Below, piece by piece: positions 58,000 through 64,000 of a stretch of 64,000 nt of DNA. The stretch covers positions 1,054,001-1,118,000 of the forward strand of contig JAEQBH010000657.1 of NCBI GenBank assembly GCA_016808115.1, written 5' to 3'. The notes beneath the pieces were generated by a model. The model saw only the letters and a list, made by a program, of their open reading frames with translations, did not search any database and was not told the origin of the DNA. The stretch comes from Tetrastigma voinierianum (lineage: Eukaryota > Streptophyta > Magnoliopsida > Vitales > Vitaceae). The stretch's first letter is position 1, and every line of letters starts with the position of its first letter. The position numbers and the translations under genes were made by a program.

Positions 58000-58004
58000 A
58001 TGCT
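58000..58004 (+). repeat. Target-site duplication ATGCT of element D (3' LTR side)
   Basis: Reverse complement of AGCAT at 40893-40897; see that entry. Here it ends the gag N-terminal reading of element A on the minus strand. Confidence 0.8.
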
Positions 58005-58300
58005 CATTAGGATCTTCACTAGGATGCCCGATGTATTGATGCTCCTGTACCATTGTAATCAAAGAAGGCTTTAACTCAAAAGTATTGGCCTCTATAGTAG
58101 GCTATCTCACTGTAGATTATTCATCTTGAATAGTTGGCCTCAAAAAATCCTCCATAGTCATTTGGCTCTGAGGTCTCTCTGCTACCTCTTCTTCTGGAAT
58201 AGGTTGCATCCTTTCTCTTTGCTCTGCCATAGTTGTTGATTCAACACTTTTCACTTTTCTCAGATTTCTCAATGTTCTTTCCAGTTCTGTATCCAAGGCG
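58000..58300 (-). pseudogene. Athila gag N-terminus, element A
   Basis: Minus strand: 'LERTLRNLRKVKSVESTT', then MAEQRERMQPIPEEEVAERP from an ATG near 58230, 'QMTMEDFLRPTIQDE' and a stop. A partly repeated 'PTIEANTFELKPSLITMVQE' and 'HQYIGHPSEDPNEH' end exactly at the element D duplication. This is the usual N-terminal Athila Gag. The same blocks are in element C at 19589-19830. Translation continues at 40893. Confidence 0.85.
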
Positions 58301-58549
58301 ACGGATTCGCTTTTGGTTTTTTTCTATCATGTAAAATCTTCACGAAATAGAAACACACTAACATCAAATGAAATTTATTGAAAAACCATCTATCTTCAAT
58401 TTAAGCTCATAATAGATTTGTTAGCCTTCTCAGCTTCTTTGCGGTTAAAACTTTTGTAATTTTTGAAATTTTGATCATGTAAAAGAAAAAATGTACAAAT
58501 TAGCAATTCTCTCTTTGGTTGAATATTGATATTTAGATTTTATTTCTGA
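58301..58549 (-). other. 5' leader of element A
   Basis: AT-rich untranslated stretch between PBS and gag; no ORF. Confidence 0.6.
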
Positions 58550-58567
58550 TCCCCAGCAACAACGCCA
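58550..58567 (-). promoter_or_regulatory. Primer-binding site of element A (tRNA-Asp type)
   Basis: TCCCCAGCAACAACGCCA on the plus strand. It matches the 3' end of plant tRNA-Asp, as I recall it, at 15 of 18 positions; all three changes are G-to-A. It lies six bases from the LTR edge at 58574. Confidence 0.8.
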
Positions 58568-58573
58568 AAAACT

Positions 58574-59515
58574 TGTTTGCAAAATTTCTAACACGGCTAC
58601 CAAAGACTAACTAAAGTCCTAGCAACGGCGCTAAAAGCTTGTTGACTAACCAAAATATACCAACAAAATCCTCAACTCAACTCCCAGAGGCTAATGTCTC
58701 GTCCTCGGAAACTACGGCAAAAACTTGTTGACTAGATTTTTAATATAGACCAAAAATAACTGGATCGTGACATTGTTGTTTTGAAAAATTTCTAACATTG
58801 CTATCAAGAACTAAATCAGACATGTGACGTAAAAACTTATTCTTAAATTTCTAACATGGATACCAAAGACTACTTCGAGAGTCCACGGCGTGAGAACAAA
58901 CACTGTTGATACCCAAGATAATGAATATGTGTTTGCTTATAAGAAGGTTTCATTAGAAAATGAATTTTGGTCTAGTTCACTGCAAGTGCACAAGTCGTAC
59001 AAGTAAAAAAAATGGATTTAAGTCCAGATATCGTTCCAACGAGGATTGATGAAAAATCTAAGGTAATTACCCATCTACTCGAGAGATCCTTACTACTCCC
59101 GAACTCCAAAAGTTAAAAATTTATTTGGTTTTTTAAACTAAAGGTATAAAACATATTAAATTCTAAAACTATATATGAAGAATTTCAAAATAATTAGATT
59201 GGAAAGTTCCTTTGAAATAAGTCAAATACAATTATCAATTTACGTCATTTCATAACATAGTTCGACCGTCGGTTGAAATACGAACTTATCAGATGCGAGT
59301 AGTATAATTTGAATTTCTCACACGCTCGCCCACCATTCCACTAGATGTTTTCATGTTCCTTTCAGACACATGAGTCTAATCAAATACTTGTAGAATATAA
59401 TCCTCTTTCTAAGATCTGGGTATATTTCCTTATCAGTACTCCACACACGAATCTTAGGACAAAAGAATTCTTGCCCCTATAAACAGGGTAATGCAAGCCT
59501 TCCCCAATTTAATTG
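58574..59515 (-). repeat. 5' LTR of element A, 3' part only
   Basis: Starts TGTTTGC, as at 1931, and follows the 3' LTR to its position about 2905 ('cccaatttaattggt'). It then stops at an insert. The four PBS-like repeats of the partner LTR are here in decayed form (about 58617 to 58905). The remaining upstream two-thirds of this LTR is not found in the window. Confidence 0.82.
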
Positions 59516-62075
59516 GTGGCATTCTTCAAAAAAAAGTGTCCCACTAGGCATGCCAAAAATATGTTTCGATGGATTTTCTAGTGGGATTCACCAAATCATG
59601 CAAAAAGCACGGGAATTTGGTGAATGTGCAGGTGTGCCAGGAAATTATAGTATTTCCAAACTGAACTTGTGCCAAAATCTAACTTTTGTCCAACCGACAA
59701 ATGGATCCCCTAGTTCCCTTGACAGTTCTCTAGATTCTATGTGAAAAATACCTTGAAAATTAGATTGCATAAACATAATTGAAATCTAAGAGGAAACTTA
59801 AAGGACTAGTTGGAAAAACAATAGATTTCATTGTAGAATTGGACTAAAAATCAAATGTTGAAGCAAGAAAGCTTTGAATTGACAAAGTACTTGGAAATAA
59901 CATATAAAACTAAGCTAGGAATCTAAATAAAAATTGCTGAAATTGTAGAAGAATAAGAGAAATGTTGAAATGCTCTTGCATTGGTTTTGAATGTTTGAAA
60001 GTCTATCTCTCGCTCTAATGCTTTTATTCTCTTTTATAGGCATTTCTGAGTAACTACACCAGCTCACTTTCTTCAATAACTATCCTTGTCACCATTAAAG
60101 TCTTGTTCCCCAAATAACTTTCCACCACTGCCCACTTACTCTGTCATGTCCTTACTTGGAGAAAGTCTTCTCAATATTTCACCATCGAGACAAAGACTCA
60201 ATATTCTTTGTTGGTAGCTTTGACAAATTTAAAATTTTCATAAATGTCCCTAAACCTTTTCATGGGCTAATTATCAAGGGCTGGGCTTTCTCATATTGGG
60301 TTGGGCTCGTAGGGTTTAGGCTTGGCATATCTATTCAGCCCATTCAACTACCTTTGGGCCGAAAAACTATTCAAATACCATTTTGGCCCAAAAATTTTAT
60401 TTTTAGTGTCAACACCCTCTTCGATAGAGTTCACAAGTGTAGTGAGAGTGAAAAGTTGGGGTTAAATGAAAGATTATGAACAATGAGTTAAAGCAGTGAC
60501 CTCTATCGAAAACAGGGGCTGACGGAATTGGGTTAAACCTGAGGCCAGGCTCAAATGGCTCGAGACAAAGAGGGCTCCTAAACACCTAAGAGAAACAATA
60601 AAAGGGACCCAGAGATAACAGGCCAGCAAGAGTCATGACTATAGATTCAACACTCCTCTAGGAAAGGTCCTCTCAAAGAAGCGGGAGAACCATGCATGAA
60701 ATCTAAACAAAGGTAGGTCGACCCGCCGCTTCGGTCTTAAAATGATTTACCTTATGCGAAGTATTTTGAGATAACAATCCACAACATCCCCAGTCATGCT
60801 GACCTGAAAATCATGAGCAGCTCAAAACAAAATGGTGAGAAGAGAAAAGCAATAAGGGAATGAGCTATGAAGGCAAATGGTATGCCGATAAGAACTCAAG
60901 AATTGTCAAATGTAGATTCATAATAAACTCATGAGCTAGCAGGTGCTAAATAGAAAAAAAAGACAATTGAAGAAGCCATCACCAAATCAGTGGGAAATAC
61001 TAGTAGTGAATAATGGTAACATTGTCTCACAAACATAGTAGGGAGAAGAAAGAAGCCCAGGAAGCCATAATGACAAAGAGGCTCAAAACATCACCGAGAA
61101 ATGAAAAATAGTGAATGTCCAGGTGCGACCATAACGTAATGAATATGAAATCTCAATATCTGAATTAAAGTGGAGGCATGATATATATAAAACCTTAATG
61201 TTTGATCTAAGATGAATAAACTCAAAGGCGAAGTCTAAACGTTTGATCTGTAGAAAACGAAATCTAAGCATCTGAATTGTGATGCTAAAAATATGATGCA
61301 AAAGAAGTCTGAATGTCTGATCCATATAAAGGCGATGTATACAAAGACGAAGTCTAAATGTCTAAAGTGTGATTTGGGAGAATGTGATCTGGATGAAGTC
61401 TAAATGTCTAATCCATGATGAGAAAGAGAAGTTTGAATCCTGATCCAAGAAAAGCAAAGGCGAAGTCTGAACGCCTGCCCCAAAATGAAGAGAGTATACG
61501 CAAAGTCTAAATAGCTAAAATCCATAAAGTAGAGAAAGCAAAGGCGAAGTCTGAACACCCAATCCAAAATGAAGAGAGTAAAGGTAAAGTCTGAACGCTT
61601 GAAATCCAAAGAGAAAAAAGTAAAGGAAAAGTATGAATGCCTAAAATCCAAAAAGTAAAGGCAAAGACTGAACGCCTGATCCAAAATGAATGCAGTAAAG
61701 GAAAAATCTAAACACCTGAAATCTAAAATGAAGACATCAAAAGCGAGAAATCTTAACGTTGGAAATCCGAGATGAAGACTACAAAGGCGAAATCTGAATG
61801 CCTCAAATATAAAATGAAGACAGCAAAGACAATGTCTAAATGCCTGAAATCCAAAATGAAGACTGCAAAGGCGAAGTCTGAATGCCTAATATATAAAAAT
61901 GAAGACATCAAAGGAAAAGTCTGAACACCCAAAACTCAAAATAAAGGCAACAACAGCAAAGTCGAAATGCCTAAAATCTAAACTGAAGATAGCAAAGCCG
62001 AAGTCTAAACACTTGAAAATCTAAAAATGAAGACATCAAAGGCGAAGTCTGAACACCTTAAATCCAAAATGAAAA
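59516..62075. mobile_element. Unclassified insert within the A 5' LTR
   Basis: Homology to the A LTR stops at 59515. The insert opens tggcattcttc and carries no retroelement domain that I can recognise. A stretch up to about 60412 ends 'agtgtcaaca' and could be an LTR (about 0.9 kb), but I see no duplication. 60480-61180 is purine-rich and featureless. The right part is a minisatellite. Confidence 0.4.
61190..62070 (+). repeat. Minisatellite with ~42-bp unit
   Basis: About 20 diverged units built on 'aaaatgaagacagcaaaggc' plus 'gaagtctgaacgcctgaaat' and 'cc'. The clearest run is 61690-62070, where the unit is 42 bp. The left half (61330-61690) has shortened variants. Because 42 is a multiple of three, any open frame shows a 14-residue periodic peptide (seen on the minus strand at 61400-61684); this is not evidence of a gene. 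Confidence 0.85.
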
Positions 62076-64000
62076 TGTGGTCTAAATATCATTTTAAATC
62101 CACATTTTAAAGCATATTTTTACATTTTGAGATATATATTTTTAATGCTAAATTATGGAAAATTCACCAAACTTGTGTTTTGTAAGTTTTTATTGAAAGA
62201 AAGATAATTCCAACAAGAAAACAAGAAAAAAATGGCAAATCGGATTCTACATCACGACATGGTTTTATGTCTTTGACAAATTTCAAGGAAGAACAGCATA
62301 AATGTCGCAACCGGCATGTAACAAAGTCCAGGATGAAATCAAGGAGGAAATAGAACTTTGTGGCGATAAAGAGTTTTTCTATCACGACATTGCTCTGGAA
62401 GAGTGTGAAGAAGTTTGTCACGACACTCTTTACTTTGTCGCAACACTGATCAAGGCAAATGGCAGAGTAACTTTGTCACAATAATCCTTACTCTGTCGCA
62501 ACATAAAAGAACGAAGATTAGCAAATGAACTCCATCGGCCAGAGAAAATGGCGAGTATAAACACAGTTAGGCTGCAGCCAGTGTTTTAACCTTGCATTAA
62601 GTTGTCGACATGGGATGACTTTCGAAAGGATTTCTGTCGTGACAAGAAAAACTTTGTCGCAACATAAAATTCAGAGTTCACAATAAAGGGAAATAAGACT
62701 TCTATCGCCACAAACAAAACATGAAGTTAGAGTTGAACTACTATATGACAAAGAAATCCTGTGCGTGAAGTTGAGGAAGCAATATAAGAAAATGATCTGA
62801 CAAAGGGAATTTTATGTTGCGAACATAATGAAAAGCTAGCAGAATCTCTATCGTGGCGAAGAAGTTGCATCGCGGCGATAAAAACTGCGGTGATAGGAGT
62901 GCATGTGTGAGAAGAAAGCGTATCGCGACGAGAAATTGAAAACAAGGATTAGCGAGTGAGTAATACGACGAAGAAACTATGTTCGCGACACGCGAAACTC
63001 ACGGCCAGCGACAAAGTAGAGTCTTGAGAAGGTGAAAATGCTTGTCTCGATAAAGAAATTCATGTCGTGACAGTTTTTGTTGAACTTGTTGAAGACCCCT
63101 ACAAGACAAACCTGTCATGACAAGAACAAGACTACTGCATCAAAACTATGTCGCTCCATTTGCCAGATGTCAGCGGCGAATCAAGAAAACTCGGCGTTGT
63201 TATAGAAAAATGCATGCTGCTACGCTTAAGCCAGCGACAAAGACTAAACACTCACATCACGACCGCCAATTTGCCATCACGACGAGGCGACGATTTAGGC
63301 GAGAGATAACGCAGGGATCCCACAAGCGATTTTGGATTGCGGTAACATTAAAAGCCACGTAAATAGGCGCATTTGGTGTATCAGCAACCATAAATCTAGG
63401 ACTTACGGGTAGTTGAAGACTCTTTGTATATTATTTCTTTTTATTTTTCCTTTATTTTGCTTTTTATTTCCTTTTAGTAATTTAGTTGGGCGTAGTTTTT
63501 AGTTAGCTTTCTCTTAATTTTGGTTGAGTAATGAACTAATATGCGGCTTTGAGTTGGAATTCACACACAAATTTTCTGCAGCCTCTTGTACTGCTTTAGT
63601 GATTTTAGAACATTTAAGGTTCATTTATTTCAGTTTGTTTACAATCTCATTGGATTTTCTTGATCAATTAGTCAATGATTTATGTGAACCAATTTTGAAA
63701 TATTGAGCTCCCTCTAAGAATGGGTCGATGGTGATTGTTATTTTTCTGCACACAGTGTAAGAACGCCTTAGTTAAAATTCTTGAATTTATTTTATTGGTA
63801 TTATTTTTTAACTTAATTGTTCCAAGTACTCGTACCATGTACCCCAGACAAAATCTTGTATGCTGATTTCTAGAGGCCCTCTGCGTAACACGAGATAAGA
63901 ATCTGAGGGTATAGACTGAGTTCTTTGTGGGTATGGTAGACTAATACTGAAACCTAATAAACTACGAAATATTGCCGGATAAATCTTCTTACTCATGGAC
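62076..64000 (+). repeat. B-type LTR, 5' two-thirds, running off the window
   Basis: Starts about 62076 (TGTGGTCTAAAT, comparable to TGATAAGTCCTAAACT). It follows the B 5' LTR from 12839 to about 14820: the 'atggaaaattcaccaa' block, the palindrome array (62250-63290), a weak TATA-like cgtaaatagg (63358-63367), then the T-rich leader. Whether an element body follows is beyond the window. Confidence 0.8.
62250..63290 (+). repeat. Palindrome array in the right-edge LTR
   Basis: Many decayed TGTCGCGACA copies, e.g. 'atcacgacatgg' (62252), 'ttgtcacgacactc' (62415), 'tttgtcgcaacac' (62434), 'ctgtcgtgacaag' (62635), 'catgtcgtgacag' (63062). It is more eroded than the element C arrays. Confidence 0.8.

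Noticed and set aside
59550..60479. Possible host gene in 59550-59744 or 60156-60479
   Set aside because: Short open frames in AT-rich sequence, no splice-consistent exons or recognisable protein domain, and the stretch sits inside an LTR.
61400..61684. 94-codon Phe/Leu-rich minus ORF that looks membrane-spanning
   Set aside because: Its 14-residue period follows directly from the 42-bp minisatellite.

Overview
This window is plant repeat DNA. I see no host gene and no tRNA or rRNA. Almost everything belongs to decayed Ty3/gypsy LTR retrotransposons of the Athila type: a gag with the 'PFPQRL...QMPNYAKF' signature, a pol reading PRO-RT-RNaseH-INT, a third ORF after integrase, and a primer-binding site resembling plant tRNA-Asp. 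One Tat/Ogre-type pol fragment is also present. The long Athila LTRs and the 3' ORF point to an angiosperm, probably a eudicot; I cannot name the family. All coding regions carry stops and frameshifts.

The layout resolves into nested insertions, three of them proved by matching 5-bp target duplications. A Tat pol (1-1930, minus) is interrupted by Athila element A (minus). Element B (plus) sits at A's protease/RT boundary (duplication TTAAC). Element D (plus) sits in A's gag (duplication AGCAT). Element C (16736-30389, plus, complete with both LTRs) sits in B's protease (duplication ACTCC). A 1.33-kb solo LTR (48505-49832, duplication ACTAT) sits in an unclassified insert inside B.

As read, B and D are each split into two halves pointing in opposite directions. 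Inverting one ~19.2-kb segment (about 33981 to 53187) restores B, D and the body of A at once, and makes the duplications agree in orientation. So the window holds either one real inversion or one assembly join error, with both breakpoints just downstream of integrase in B and in D.

Region by region: 1-1930 Tat pol; 1931-5112 A 3' LTR; 5113-12838 A 3' leader, ORF3 and pol (minus); 12839-15667 B 5' LTR; 15668-16735 B gag/protease; 16736-30389 element C; 30390-33980 B protease to integrase; 33981-40892 D integrase back to its 5' LTR (minus); 40893-43188 A gag/protease (plus); 43189-53187 B 3' LTR, 3' leader, insert and ORF3 (minus); 53188-57999 D ORF3 and 3' LTR (plus); 58000-59515 A gag start, PBS and part of the 5' LTR (minus); 59516-62075 unclassified insert with a 42-bp minisatellite; 62076-64000 start of another B-type LTR (plus).

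The most unusual feature is a dense, irregularly spaced array of the palindrome TGTCGCGACA (core GTCGCGAC). In the A, B and C elements it lies in the LTR just upstream of the TATA box, and a second array lies between integrase and ORF3. The D family carries the same core with other flanks (AACGTCGCGACGTT) in both places. A second unusual feature is that the LTR 3' ends contain several tandem copies of the primer-binding site plus leader.
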